From contig JFNH01000004.1 in the NCBI GenBank assembly GCA_000634415.1, positions 42,217 to 106,216 of the forward strand: DNA of 64,000 nt. The letters are read 5' to 3'. Made by a program: the position numbers and the translations under genes. This DNA comes from Prochlorococcus sp. scB245a_519A13 (GTDB taxonomy: Bacteria; Cyanobacteriota; Cyanobacteriia; PCC-6307; Cyanobiaceae). Shown piece after piece: positions 19,291 through 28,368 of the stretch (positions within the stretch are counted from its first letter, which is position 1; each line of letters starts with the position of its first letter). The notes below the pieces were generated by a model that was not told the DNA's origin, made no database searches, and saw only the letters and a list, made by a program, of their open reading frames with translations.

Positions 19291-20733
19291 TTAACCTACT
19301 GATCCCTCTAGTTTAAGTGCAAGTAACTTATCTGCTTCAGCAGCAAATTCCATAGGTAATTGATTAAATACATCTCTGCAAAAACCGCTGACCATCATAG
19401 ATACTGCCTCCTCAAATTCTATACCTCTGCTTTGGAGATAAAAAAGTTGATCTTCTGAGATTCTACATGTGCTTGCTTCATGTTCAATTTCAGAATTGGG
19501 TTGTTGAGATTTGATGTAAGGGAATGTATTTGCAGAAGCTTGATCCCCTATTAACATTGAATCACATTGACTGTAATTTCTTGATCCTGTAGCTTTTGTT
19601 CCCATTTTGACAAGACCTCTGTAGCTATTTATTGATTTACCTGCACTAATGCCTTTGCTAACAATAGTTGATTTGGTCTTAGGACCAATATGGATCATTT
19701 TTGTACCAGTATCTGCTTGCTGAAGATTATTGGTGAGTGCCACTGAATAAAATTCTCCTACAGATTCTTCTCCTAAAAGAAGACAGCTAGGATATTTCCA
19801 TGTAATTGCAGACCCTGTTTCAACTTGAGACCAACTAATTTTACTTCTCTTACCTAAACATTTTCCTCTCTTGGTGACAAAATTAAAAATTCCGCCAATA
19901 CCTTCTTCATCACCAGCATACCAATTTTGTACTGTTGAATATTTTATTGAGGCGTCGTCTAATGCTATAAGCTCTACAACTGCTGCATGAAGGGTATTTG
20001 TATCAAACATTGGAGCTGTACAACCTTCTAGATAACTTACAGAACTTGATTCTTCAGCAATGATCAGTGTTCTTTCGAATTGTCCTGAATCTCCACTATT
20101 AATCCTGAAGTAGGAAGATAGATCCATAGGGCAGGTAACACCTTTCGGGATATAAACAAAAGAACCATCACTAAAAACAGCAGAATTTAGTGCTGCAAAA
20201 TAATTATCACTAGCTGGAACTACTGTACCTAAATATTTTTCAATCAAATCCGAGTGATTTTTTACTGCTTCACTAATTGAGCAAAATATGACTCCATGTT
20301 CAGCAAGTTCTTCTCTGAAAGTTGTGGCTATCGAAACACTATCAAAGACAGCGTCCACTGCTACATTGGTGAGTTTTTTTTGCTCCGTGAGAGGTATACC
20401 CAATTTGTCAAAAGTCTCAAGAAGTTTGGGATCGACTTCATCTAAACTTGAAATTTTCTCTTTTTGCTTAGGAGCAGAGTAATATATTATATCTTGATAA
20501 TCAATTTTTTTATATCCTAATGCTGCCCAATCAGGCTCTTTCATTTTTTGCCATTTTTTAAAGGCTTTTAATCTAAAATCAAGAAGAAATTTTGGCTCTT
20601 CTTTTTTCTGTGAAATTAATCTTACGATATCTTCATTTAATCCCTTTGCTATTTTTTCAGTTTCAATATCAGTAACGAAACCATATTTGTAAGGCTCTTT
20701 TACTACATCTTTAACTAAATTTTCGTTGACCAT
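19291..20733 (-). CDS. sufB: Fe-S assembly scaffold protein SufB
   Basis: 480 aa, normal length. It is the core scaffold on which nascent clusters are built. Family segments include [23 protein letters not shown] and the C-terminal [21 protein letters not shown], whose Cys and Glu are proposed cluster ligands. It is the first gene of sufBCDS; the promoter should lie in the 95 bases shared with the divergent gene at 20829, where I see no clear CAAC-N6-GTTG SufR site. Confidence 0.97.
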   Translation of the reverse strand: MVNENLVKDVVKEPYKYGFVTDIETEKIAKGLNEDIVRLISQKKEEPKFLLDFRLKAFKKWQKMKEPDWAALGYKKIDYQDIIYYSAPKQKEKISSLDEVDPKLLETFDKLGIPLTEQKKLTNVAVDAVFDSVSIATTFREELAEHGVIFCSISEAVKNHSDLIEKYLGTVVPASDNYFAALNSAVFSDGSFVYIPKGVTCPMDLSSYFRINSGDSGQFERTLIIAEESSSVSYLEGCTAPMFDTNTLHAAVVELIALDDASIKYSTVQNWYAGDEEGIGGIFNFVTKRGKCLGKRSKISWSQVETGSAITWKYPSCLLLGEESVGEFYSVALTNNLQQADTGTKMIHIGPKTKSTIVSKGISAGKSINSYRGLVKMGTKATGSRNYSQCDSMLIGDQASANTFPYIKSQQPNSEIEHEASTCRISEDQLFYLQSRGIEFEEAVSMMVSGFCRDVFNQLPMEFAAEADKLLALKLEGSVG

Positions 20734-20828
20734 GTTATCAAAAATAACTTATTACAATTAGCTTTATATACTCTAACGAAAGATACCCCCAATATTGAGT
20801 TTTTTCCCTTTATTAAAACTAAAAATTA

Positions 20829-21182
20829 ATGTCTAATCATCTTGATCCCTCGTCTAACCCATTAAACATAGAAACTATACAAGAAATTGATAATCTTGAT
20901 CTAACTATAATGCAGAAACATCATTTAAGAATACTCGCTCATTGCCTCCAGATTTTAAAAATTATCAATGTAGATAATAGTTTTGAACATCAAAATAAAA
21001 ATCCCCTGAGAGAATGGTGTGATAACCAATCCAAAAAATTTGATGATAAAAAATTTAGTAATCTTTTTTATGAGCAGTTAGAATCTACTTCGAAAAAATT
21101 AAGTACCTTTTCAAAAAAAATAGGAAAAAGTATTGAGGATTTAGAGATAGATGATTTATTACCTCTAGTTGAACAACGCTGA
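20829..21182 (+). CDS. Unknown protein divergent from suf operon, 117 aa
   Basis: A soluble, highly charged, Lys/Asp/Glu-rich protein with a helical C-terminal half (LESTSKKLSTFSKKIGKSIED). It has only two cysteines, one in LAHCLQI and one in REWCDNQ, and no helix-turn-helix. In many cyanobacteria the gene in this divergent position is sufR, a longer regulator with an N-terminal DNA-binding domain and a cysteine cluster; this is not that protein. I do not recognise a family. Position suggests, but does not show, a link to Fe-S metabolism. Confidence 0.7.
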   Translation: MSNHLDPSSNPLNIETIQEIDNLDLTIMQKHHLRILAHCLQILKIINVDNSFEHQNKNPLREWCDNQSKKFDDKKFSNLFYEQLESTSKKLSTFSKKIGKSIEDLEIDDLLPLVEQR

Positions 21183-21356
21183 ATCCCCTTTTAGTTGATC
21201 CCGAAGAAAAAATATATTTTTGTTGAGTCGTTAACAAATGCAGGTAATAAAATTTAAAAAAAAAGAAAATTAATTTACATTTAAAAAAAATTTGAAAATT
21301 AATTAATTGCTTTAATACCAACTGTTTTGAAGAGAAATATCAATTTTGAGAATTCT

Positions 21357-21377
21357 TCAGGAGTCAGAGGATCCTGA
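21357..21377 (+). promoter_or_regulatory. Small hairpin in leader upstream of 21382 ORF
   Basis: TCAGGA (21357-21362) pairs with TCCTGA (21372-21377) around a 9-base loop. The 5' arm contains an AGGAG-like sequence, and the hairpin ends 4 bases before the ATG of a 22-codon ORF. It could regulate translation of that ORF or of the following DUF4912 gene; this is inferred from sequence only. Confidence 0.3.
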
Positions 21378-21381
21378 CGAC

Positions 21382-21450
21382 ATGCCAAAAAGACACACAA
21401 TTCCAAAAAAAAAAGAACATACTGATCCCAAACAAAAACGGAGAATTTAA
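21382..21450 (+). CDS. Possible 22-aa basic leader peptide
   Basis: ATG 21382 opens 22 codons (MPKRHTIPKKK and a second basic block KQKRRI) ending at 21450, one base before the GTG of the next gene and in a different frame. A purine-rich AGAGGA lies about 10 bases upstream. The peptide has 10 Lys or Arg residues and no hydrophobic helix. Base composition is richer in G and C than the preceding 150 bases of intergenic DNA. It could be a translated leader coupled to the DUF4912 gene, or chance. Confidence 0.35.
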   Translation: MPKRHTIPKKKEHTDPKQKRRI

Positions 21451-21451
21451 A

Positions 21452-22552
21452 GTGGCTGATGGGATCATGAATAAAGTTCAATTACTCTCACTAACCCTCA
21501 GACAATTACGTCAAGAAGCAAGTAAATTATCGGTTCCGCTGTACAGTCGCAAAACAAAAGCCGTTTTAGTTGATTTAATACTTAAATATCAAGAAAAATC
21601 TACAAAAAAAACTTACACTGCAGCTCCCCAGTCAAAAACTGAAGAAACTTCTGAGTCCAATGCTTTCAACAGTAGTGAAGAAGTTAAAACAAATGTAGTT
21701 TTCCTACCCCGCGATCCAGATTGGGCTTATGTATTTTGGCAAATATCTGATGCAGATAGAGAAAAAGCGCAATCTTTGGGAGCCAATAAATTGTGTTTAC
21801 GATTATTTGATGCATCTGGTTCTGAAGGAAGCAACTTTAATCAAGGAACACTTAGGGAGATAGCAGTTGATAGCTACAGTACTGAGTGGTACTTGCCGAT
21901 CCCACTTGCAGATAGAGATTATAAAGTTGAATTAGGTTATAAATATGGTTTTAACTGGATGTCATTGGCATTTTCTTCGATAAGCCATGTTCCTGGTTCT
22001 CATCCTTCTGAGCAAATTCTTGATAAATTTGTCCCTTTTAATTTAGATTCAAATTCTGAGTCAATCCCAGATATTTCTAACCCTGTTATTTCAGAAGAAA
22101 ATGGTATGCATGAAAGGTTATACCAAGCAGCAACTAATATTCCTCTCAGAAGAAAAGTTGGTTCTGAGGAATTTATGGAAAACTTAAATTCAACAAACCT
22201 CAACGATAATCTTACAGACTCAGGAGCTGGTAAATGGGCATCAGGTTTAAATGATTCCGGAAGCGGAATTGTTAAAAATAGATCTTTTTGGCTCGTTGCT
22301 GATGCTGAATTAATTGTTTATGGAGCTACAGAACCTTCTGCAAAACTGACAATAGGTGGAGAGGATGTACCTCTTGCTGCAGATGGTACTTTTAGAATTC
22401 AAGTTCCATTTAGAGACGGGACTCAAAAATATGATATTAAAGCTGTTGATGTGTCTGGTGAGCAAGAAAAAAGCATATCAATGAAATTTGATAGATCTAC
22501 ACCACTTGACGATACTAATGAAAAAGATAATGCTGAGACAGAATGGTTTTGA
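21452..22552 (+). CDS. DUF4912 protein with Rho-N/SAP-like N-terminus
   Basis: 366 aa. Residues about 10-45 (LTLRQLRQEASKLSVPLYSR) resemble the Rho N-terminal/SAP-like helical motif that binds nucleic acid. Residues about 80-180 hold the DUF4912 core with FLPRDPDWAYVFWQI. A conserved C-terminal part includes WLVADAELIVYGATEPSAK and VPLAADGTFR. Function is unknown. The GTG start at 21452 is supported by GGAG at 21440-21443, 8 bases upstream; ATG 21467 is the alternative. A 22-codon ORF ends one base before it. Confidence 0.8.
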   Translation: MADGIMNKVQLLSLTLRQLRQEASKLSVPLYSRKTKAVLVDLILKYQEKSTKKTYTAAPQSKTEETSESNAFNSSEEVKTNVVFLPRDPDWAYVFWQISDADREKAQSLGANKLCLRLFDASGSEGSNFNQGTLREIAVDSYSTEWYLPIPLADRDYKVELGYKYGFNWMSLAFSSISHVPGSHPSEQILDKFVPFNLDSNSESIPDISNPVISEENGMHERLYQAATNIPLRRKVGSEEFMENLNSTNLNDNLTDSGAGKWASGLNDSGSGIVKNRSFWLVADAELIVYGATEPSAKLTIGGEDVPLAADGTFRIQVPFRDGTQKYDIKAVDVSGEQEKSISMKFDRSTPLDDTNEKDNAETEWF

Positions 22553-22564
22553 TAAATTAAATTA

Positions 22565-22735
22565 ATGCTGAAAAAAATTGTAGCTTTTACTCCATTGTTC
22601 GGTGCATTAACCTTTCCATTAATAGTTCCAATTACAATTTCTAAATTTGGAGTTAACTATGGAATTCTTAGTGCATTATTAATTTCTTCATTATGGTTTA
22701 TCGCTATGTTAAGAACTTCCGAAATGCCTCATTAA
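22565..22735 (+). CDS. Small two-helix membrane protein, 56 aa
   Basis: ATG 22565 opens a 56-codon frame. The protein is very hydrophobic, with two helices (about residues 5-24 and 31-50) separated by SKFGVNYG, and a short tail ending RTSEMPH. It follows the DUF4912 gene by 12 bases and precedes pgm by 32 bases on the same strand. I do not recognise a family; composition and position support a real small gene. Confidence 0.6.
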   Translation: MLKKIVAFTPLFGALTFPLIVPITISKFGVNYGILSALLISSLWFIAMLRTSEMPH

Positions 22736-22767
22736 TTTAGTTAGATTTTTGGAAGTTTCTTAAAAAT

Positions 22768-24405
22768 ATGAATCAAGTTAGTGTAATTAATATCAATTCT
22801 CCTTTTCTAGACCAAAAACCAGGTACCTCTGGATTAAGAAAAAGTACTTTAAAGTTTCAGGAAGAACATTATCTAGAAGTTTTTATTGAAGCTATCTTAC
22901 AATCATTAGGAGATTTAAAAGGTTCAACATTAGTAGTTGGTGGTGATGGCAGATATGGCAATATTGAAGCAATAGAAAAAATTGTCCAAATATGCGTTGC
23001 TCATAAAGTTCAAAAGGTTGTTGTTCCAAAATATGGTTTGTTATCTACTCCTGCGACATCACATTTAATTAGAAAAGAAAACGCCATTGGTGGAATTATT
23101 CTTTCTGCAAGCCATAATCCTGGTGGGATTGATGGCGACTTTGGAGTGAAATTGAATATCTCTAATGGTGGCCCAGCTCCTGAGATAATTACTAATAAGA
23201 TTTTTAAGGCTTCACAATTACTAACTAGTTATAAAATTTGTAAAATTCAATTACCTGATTTTAGTGAATATGGAACTTATCATTATGACGAAACTACCTT
23301 AGAAATTATTGATGGATTAACAGATTATTCTAATTTGATGGAGAAAATTTTTGACTTTGATCAAATTAGTGATTTTTTAAAAAAAGACTTCTCGTTAATC
23401 TTTGATGCAATGAATGCGGTTACAGGCCCATATGCAAAAAATATTTTTGTTGAAAAAATGGGTCTTGGACCAGATTGTGTCATGAATGGTAACCCTTTAA
23501 AAGATTTTGGAGGTTTACATCCTGATCCTAATCTTACTTACGCATCCCACTTAGCTGATTTGTTATTAAATAAAAAATCTTATAGTTTTGGTGCTGCATG
23601 CGATGGAGATGGAGATAGGAATATGATTTTAGGAAGTGGATGTTTTGTAAATCCTAGTGATAGCCTTGCAGTTATCACTGCTAACACAAAATGTGTCCCT
23701 GGTTATAAAGATGGTATTACAGGTGTGGCGCGATCCATGCCAACCAGCTCAGCTGTTGATAATGTCGCTCGAGCATTAAATATACCTTGTTTCGAGACAC
23801 CTACTGGCTGGAAGTTCTTTGGAAATCTCTTAGATTCTAATTTAATTACTTTATGTGGAGAAGAAAGTTTCGGAACAGGAAGTAATCATGTTAGAGAGAA
23901 AGATGGACTATGGGCAGTGTTGTATTGGTTACAAGTTTTAGCTGAGAAAAAATGTTCGGTAAGCGATTTGATGGAGAATCATTGGAAACAATTTGGTAGG
24001 AATTATTATTCAAGACATGATTATGAGGCAATTCCCTCAAATATTGCTAATCAAATCTTTGGTAATCTAACTTCTATGCTCGAAAATTTAAAAGGAAATA
24101 GTTTTGCTGGCCATTTAGTTAAAGTTGCAGATAACTTTTCATATTTAGATCCCGTTGATAATTCCATAAGCGAAAATCAAGGTTTAAGATTGGTCCTTGA
24201 AGATAATTCTCGAGTAATTGTGCGCCTTTCTGGAACTGGAACTAAGGGTGCAACATTAAGACTTTACTTTGAGAAGTTTTTCGATCCTCAACAGAATCTT
24301 TCGTTAAATCCCCAGATCGCTTTGAAACCTCTCATAGATGATTTAGATGCTTTATTGCACATTTCAAAACTTACTCAAATGGAAACTCCTACAGTAATTA
24401 CATAG
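22768..24405 (+). CDS. pgm: Phosphoglucomutase
   Basis: 545 aa. It interconverts glucose 1-phosphate and glucose 6-phosphate, linking glycogen to central metabolism. The phosphoserine loop is LSASHNPGGIDGDFG (around residue 114). The metal loop is DGDGDRN, the sugar-binding loop is CGEESFGTGSNH, and the C-terminal phosphate-binding loop is RLSGTGTKGATLRLY. All family motifs are intact. Confidence 0.96.
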   Translation: MNQVSVININSPFLDQKPGTSGLRKSTLKFQEEHYLEVFIEAILQSLGDLKGSTLVVGGDGRYGNIEAIEKIVQICVAHKVQKVVVPKYGLLSTPATSHLIRKENAIGGIILSASHNPGGIDGDFGVKLNISNGGPAPEIITNKIFKASQLLTSYKICKIQLPDFSEYGTYHYDETTLEIIDGLTDYSNLMEKIFDFDQISDFLKKDFSLIFDAMNAVTGPYAKNIFVEKMGLGPDCVMNGNPLKDFGGLHPDPNLTYASHLADLLLNKKSYSFGAACDGDGDRNMILGSGCFVNPSDSLAVITANTKCVPGYKDGITGVARSMPTSSAVDNVARALNIPCFETPTGWKFFGNLLDSNLITLCGEESFGTGSNHVREKDGLWAVLYWLQVLAEKKCSVSDLMENHWKQFGRNYYSRHDYEAIPSNIANQIFGNLTSMLENLKGNSFAGHLVKVADNFSYLDPVDNSISENQGLRLVLEDNSRVIVRLSGTGTKGATLRLYFEKFFDPQQNLSLNPQIALKPLIDDLDALLHISKLTQMETPTVIT

Positions 24406-24438
24406 AATTGAAAGTAATGATTTTTTGATTTTATTTAT

Positions 24439-25728
24439 ATGCATTCAGAAAATTTATTTACTAATTTTTCTCAAATAGAAAACAATGCACCTTTGGCAGA
24501 TAAATTAAGACCAAAGAATTTGGAAGATTTTTTTGGTCAACAACCAATCCTGAATAAGAACTCGCTTTTAAGAAGTGCAATATTAAACGATAAGATTAGT
24601 AATTTTATTTTTTCTGGCCCTCCGGGTGTTGGAAAAACTACTCTAATTGAAATTATTTCTTTTAATACGCGGTCAAAATTGATTAAGTTAAATGCTGTAT
24701 TATCAAGTGTTAAAGAATTAAGAAATGAAATCGCTAATGCAAAAGATAGATTAATAAATTCAAAAAGAAAAACAATTTTATTTATCGATGAGGTTCATAG
24801 ATTCACTTCAGTTCAGCAAGATGCTTTATTACCTTCAATAGAAAATGGAACTATAACTTTTATTGGTGCTACAACTGAAAACCCTTTCTTTGCTGTTAAT
24901 AAAGCGCTTGTTAGCAGGTCTCGTATTTTCACATTACTTCCTTTGGCAGCAAATGATTTGCAGAAAATAATACAAAAAGTCATTACTCACTATTCAAAAC
25001 AAAAAGATTCAAAAAAGGTTTATTTAACTCAAGATGCCATAAGTCATTTAATTAAATTTTCTGGCGGAGATGCAAGGACATTAATCAATGCGCTAGAGAT
25101 GGCCATAGAAATAACTCCTGAAAATGATGCTAAAGAAATTAACATTAATCTCTCAATAGCAGAGGATGCACTACAAAAGAAAAATATTGTTTACGATAAA
25201 AATGGTCAAAATCACTACGATGTAATAAGTGCCTTTATTAAGTCCATAAGAGGTTCTGATCCAGATGCAACTTTATTCTGGCTTGCGAATATGCTGGAGG
25301 CTGGTGAAGATCCTAATTTTATTTTTAGAAGACTACTTATATCTGCCAGTGAAGATATTGGAATAGCTGATCCTAATGCCATAGTAGTTGTACAATCCTG
25401 TTGTGATGCTTTTGATAGAGTTGGTTTTCCAGAAGGATTATATTTTTTAACGCAGGCTTCTTTATATTTAGCTATTTCTCCAAAAAGTAATAGTACGAAA
25501 AGTATTTTTAAAGCAATTGAAACAATCAAATCTACCAATGCTTTTGATGTTCCATTTCATTTAAAAAATAATTCTAATAGTTATGTAAATCCTCATAATT
25601 ATCCAGGTAATTGGGTCGTACAAGAATATCTTCCTAAATCTTTAAGAGGTTTAAAAATATGGGAATCAAATAATAATGGATGGGAAAAAACTCAATATGA
25701 AGAACTGCTTAAAAGAAAAGAAAATTAA
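24439..25728 (+). CDS. rarA: Replication-associated recombination ATPase RarA/MgsA
   Basis: 429 aa AAA+ ATPase related to clamp loaders, acting at stalled replication forks. The N-terminal PLADKLRPKNLEDFFGQQ is typical. Walker A is GPPGVGKTT (60-68), Walker B is LFIDEVHRF, and sensor 1 is GATTENP. The C-terminal tetramerisation region includes SIRGSDPDATLFWLANMLE and HNYPGNWVVQEYLP. Length is normal. It overlaps the end of the convergent phosphopantetheinyl transferase gene by 4 bases. Confidence 0.94.
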   Translation: MHSENLFTNFSQIENNAPLADKLRPKNLEDFFGQQPILNKNSLLRSAILNDKISNFIFSGPPGVGKTTLIEIISFNTRSKLIKLNAVLSSVKELRNEIANAKDRLINSKRKTILFIDEVHRFTSVQQDALLPSIENGTITFIGATTENPFFAVNKALVSRSRIFTLLPLAANDLQKIIQKVITHYSKQKDSKKVYLTQDAISHLIKFSGGDARTLINALEMAIEITPENDAKEININLSIAEDALQKKNIVYDKNGQNHYDVISAFIKSIRGSDPDATLFWLANMLEAGEDPNFIFRRLLISASEDIGIADPNAIVVVQSCCDAFDRVGFPEGLYFLTQASLYLAISPKSNSTKSIFKAIETIKSTNAFDVPFHLKNNSNSYVNPHNYPGNWVVQEYLPKSLRGLKIWESNNNGWEKTQYEELLKRKEN

Positions 25729-26381
25729 AAATTTTTCGAACAACAAATAATCTCAGGATTAAAAGAAGTTCTTTCTTCGTAGGCTAAAGCGATAGTCCAA
25801 TTATGGAAGTTAATCTGTGAATAATTTAAATGTATATTTTTCTTCTTATGAATTAACTCTTTAGGCTTTTGAAAAAATTCCCAATATTTAATGTCTTTAG
25901 CTATTTTTCCATGATCCCATTTTATCGCAGCTTCAACAGCGCACCATTGATTTAATATCATATTTTTTGTTAAGTAATTATTATGGTTTGATTTATTGGT
26001 ATGAAAAAAATATTTTTTTGCAAATTGTATATGGTTAAAATCTCTATCTGTTCTCTCTATATCAATCCCTATTTTGTCTTTATGCCAGACTATAGTAATG
26101 GCATCTTTGCAATGACTTAAACTGATATTTCCCATGCCAGAGGGTAAACTTGGAGGTTCTCCAGGTTGAGCATTAATTGGAATTTCTAGGGGGTCTAAAT
26201 CAAAAAGTGTTGAAAGTGATTGGCGCAAATAAGCTCTTGTTTCTAAGAAAATCTTTGATCTTGAATTTGTTAGGTTTTTTGCAGTTTTAATTTCTTCTCT
26301 AGTTGCGACATCTTGCACACCTTTAATCTCATAAAACCAAATTTTTGGTATTTTATATTCATACTCATTTAATAATTTCAA
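25725..26381 (-). CDS. 4'-phosphopantetheinyl transferase, Sfp type
   Basis: 218 aa. It moves phosphopantetheine from CoA to a carrier protein. The metal-binding motif IGIDIERTDRDF and the motif WCAVEAAIKWDHGK match the Sfp/HetI family, and SLSHCKDAITIV supplies the upstream conserved His. In a genome without large synthases the target is probably the fatty-acid acyl carrier protein. The only plausible start is TTG 26381, whose first base is the first base of the ATG of divergent bcp. Confidence 0.85.
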   Translation of the reverse strand: MKLLNEYEYKIPKIWFYEIKGVQDVATREEIKTAKNLTNSRSKIFLETRAYLRQSLSTLFDLDPLEIPINAQPGEPPSLPSGMGNISLSHCKDAITIVWHKDKIGIDIERTDRDFNHIQFAKKYFFHTNKSNHNNYLTKNMILNQWCAVEAAIKWDHGKIAKDIKYWEFFQKPKELIHKKKNIHLNYSQINFHNWTIALAYEERTSFNPEIICCSKNF

Positions 26382-26848
26382 TGGCTCTTAAGGTTGGCGA
26401 CAAAGCACCAGAATTTAAATTAAAAGATTCTTTTGAGAAAGAAGTTTCTCTTAGTGATTTTAAAGGTAAAAGAATAATACTATATTTTTATCCAAAAGAT
26501 AATACTCCAGGATGTACTAAAGAAGCATGTAATTTTAAAGAGAATTGGGATTTACTCCAAAAAAATAATATTGTTGTGCTTGGTATTAGTAAAGATAATG
26601 CATCCTCTCATCAGAAGTTTATAGAAAAATTTAATTTACCTTTTATTCTTTTAACTGATCCTGAACCTTTCAAAGTTTCTTCTGATTACGATAGCTATGG
26701 ACTGAAAAAATTCATGGGAAAAGAATACATGGGAATGATGAGAAATACTTTTTTAATTGATACTGAAGGTAAAATCGAAAAAATTTACTTAAAGGTAAAA
26801 GCAGCAATAATGGCTGATCATATAATTGCAGACCTTGGGTTAAGCTAA
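26381..26848 (+). CDS. bcp: Peroxiredoxin, bacterioferritin comigratory protein type
   Basis: 155 aa thiol peroxidase. Peroxidatic Cys45 and resolving Cys50 are in PKDNTPGCTKEACNF, the atypical two-cysteine BCP arrangement. The open frame extends 12 codons upstream (MVFYIHTH...), but MALKVGDKAPEF at 26381 is the standard N-terminus. It overlaps convergent coaX by 9 bases and shares its first base with the divergent transferase gene. Confidence 0.95.
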   Translation: MALKVGDKAPEFKLKDSFEKEVSLSDFKGKRIILYFYPKDNTPGCTKEACNFKENWDLLQKNNIVVLGISKDNASSHQKFIEKFNLPFILLTDPEPFKVSSDYDSYGLKKFMGKEYMGMMRNTFLIDTEGKIEKIYLKVKAAIMADHIIADLGLS

Positions 26849-27535
26849 TTTTTTTATGGACAGGTGATGAATAATCATCCCCTCCATAACTAGATTAGGA
26901 GCAATGATAATATTTTCTTTTTTAGTCTTTAGAGATTTTGTGATTAATTGAGAGTCTCCCCCACAAATTAGTAAAATATCCTTTTCGGGATTAAATAAAC
27001 TAATAATCACGCCAGTAAGAGAGTTGATTACCCCTTTTAAGATTGCTTCTTCTGTATTAACTAAAAAATCTTTGATAGGTATATCATATTTTTTGGGAAC
27101 TTTAAGATTTTTTGTATTTTGTTCCATTGATTTTAATTGGGTTAGAAAACCTGGAAGAAGTTGACCTCCAATAATAGATCCATTTGCATTCAATTTTGTT
27201 ATTGATAATATTGTTCCAAAATCTGCAATTAGCAAATCTTTTTTGAAAGGGTTTTCAATAATGTTAAAAGCGGCAATACAGGCAAGAGCTCTATCAACTC
27301 CAAAATAATCAGGAAGATTTGATAATTGGATATCTTTAGTTTTTATTTCATTTTCTTTTCTCAGCAAAAAATTTGGAAGTTTTCCTACAGAAGCCCAAAT
27401 TAATTGATCAAGATCTATATTGTCGGGAACTTTTTGCTCTTTTTTGGTATGGAAGAATTTAGATTGATTTTTAGAATATTGAGCCCAATGAAGCCTACTA
27501 TTGCCTACTAATAAAAAATTTATTTCTGAGACCAT
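26840..27535 (-). CDS. coaX: Type III pantothenate kinase
   Basis: 231 aa. It phosphorylates pantothenate, the first step of CoA synthesis. The N-terminal LVGNSRLHW corresponds to the phosphate loop; PDYFGVDRALACIAA and LLIADFGTILSI are the substrate-binding and catalytic-Asp segments, followed by GGQLLPG. The family phosphate loop usually has an Asp before GN; here that position is Val (LLVGNSRL), a mild deviation. It lies 16 bases downstream of cysH on the same strand. Confidence 0.88.
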   Translation of the reverse strand: MVSEINFLLVGNSRLHWAQYSKNQSKFFHTKKEQKVPDNIDLDQLIWASVGKLPNFLLRKENEIKTKDIQLSNLPDYFGVDRALACIAAFNIIENPFKKDLLIADFGTILSITKLNANGSIIGGQLLPGFLTQLKSMEQNTKNLKVPKKYDIPIKDFLVNTEEAILKGVINSLTGVIISLFNPEKDILLICGGDSQLITKSLKTKKENIIIAPNLVMEGMIIHHLSIKKLA

Positions 27536-27550
27536 TGTTCTATGATCAAT

Positions 27551-28273
27551 TTAATTATCAGTGTGAATTCCACATTCTTGTTTAATTCCTCCAAATCTTG
27601 TATCTCTGCCCTTTGTTTCAATACCATCGGGACTGCTGGAATGCCAATCTCCTACAGAAGAATAACCTTTGATAAAAAGTGGATGTGCAGGTAAATTATT
27701 CTCTTCCATATAATAAAAAATATCTTTATTTGTCCAATTTAATAAAGGTCTTATAGAGAGCCTTTGACGAATTACGTCTATGAATTTCATTTTGTTTCTA
27801 TTTTCTGTTTGACTTGATCTAACACCGCTTGCCCAGCAGGTAATATCATATTTTTCTAGACCATTTTCTAAAGGTTTTATCTTTCTCAATTCATGATACT
27901 TATCTAAATCACTCTCTTTTTTTGTTTCCCAAAGTTTTCCGTATTTGGCCTCCATTCTTGCTGGAGATAATTCACTTTGCAGAACTTCAACTTCTAAGGA
28001 TAAATTATCAATAAGCTTTTCAGCGTAATGGTATGTTTCTGGAGGAAGGTAACCTGTATCTATCCAAAATATTTTGATTTTTTTTTGTAGAGATAATTTG
28101 CTGACCATATCTAAAAGGACTGATGACTGTATACCAAAACTTGTTGTAATAGCAAATTGTTTATCAAACTTTTCATAACCCCATGTAAGCATTCCTTGAG
28201 GCTTCATATCTTCAAGATCTTGATTATATTTCCTCAAGTTAGTTTGAATATCTTTGTGAATTTTTTCAATCAT
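27551..28273 (-). CDS. cysH: Phosphoadenylylsulfate (PAPS) reductase
   Basis: 240 aa. It reduces activated sulfate to sulfite with thioredoxin. The catalytic motif ECGIH is near the C-terminus (KQECGIHTDN), and ITTSFGIQSSVLLDMV is the nucleotide-binding P-loop-like segment. The Cys-Cys pairs that hold the Fe-S cluster in APS reductases are missing (CWASGVRSS at the first position), so PAPS rather than APS is the expected substrate. It forms a pair with coaX. Confidence 0.93.
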   Translation of the reverse strand: MIEKIHKDIQTNLRKYNQDLEDMKPQGMLTWGYEKFDKQFAITTSFGIQSSVLLDMVSKLSLQKKIKIFWIDTGYLPPETYHYAEKLIDNLSLEVEVLQSELSPARMEAKYGKLWETKKESDLDKYHELRKIKPLENGLEKYDITCWASGVRSSQTENRNKMKFIDVIRQRLSIRPLLNWTNKDIFYYMEENNLPAHPLFIKGYSSVGDWHSSSPDGIETKGRDTRFGGIKQECGIHTDN

Positions 28274-28368
28274 TCTTTAGTTTCATTATGAGTTTAATTT
28301 TATTTCGCTCAATTTAAAAATTATTCGTATAGTTTAATAATACATTTACGCACAACAATATTTCTCTA

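Noticed and set aside
20734..20828. SufR operator or iron-responsive site before sufB
   Set aside because: I looked for CAAC-N6-GTTG and Fur-like palindromes and saw none convincing.
21085..21481. Two minus-strand frames rich in Phe and Leu between the suf-divergent gene and the DUF4912 gene
   Set aside because: They overlap real plus-strand genes and poly-A stretches; the Phe/Lys-rich content is what AT-rich antisense DNA gives.
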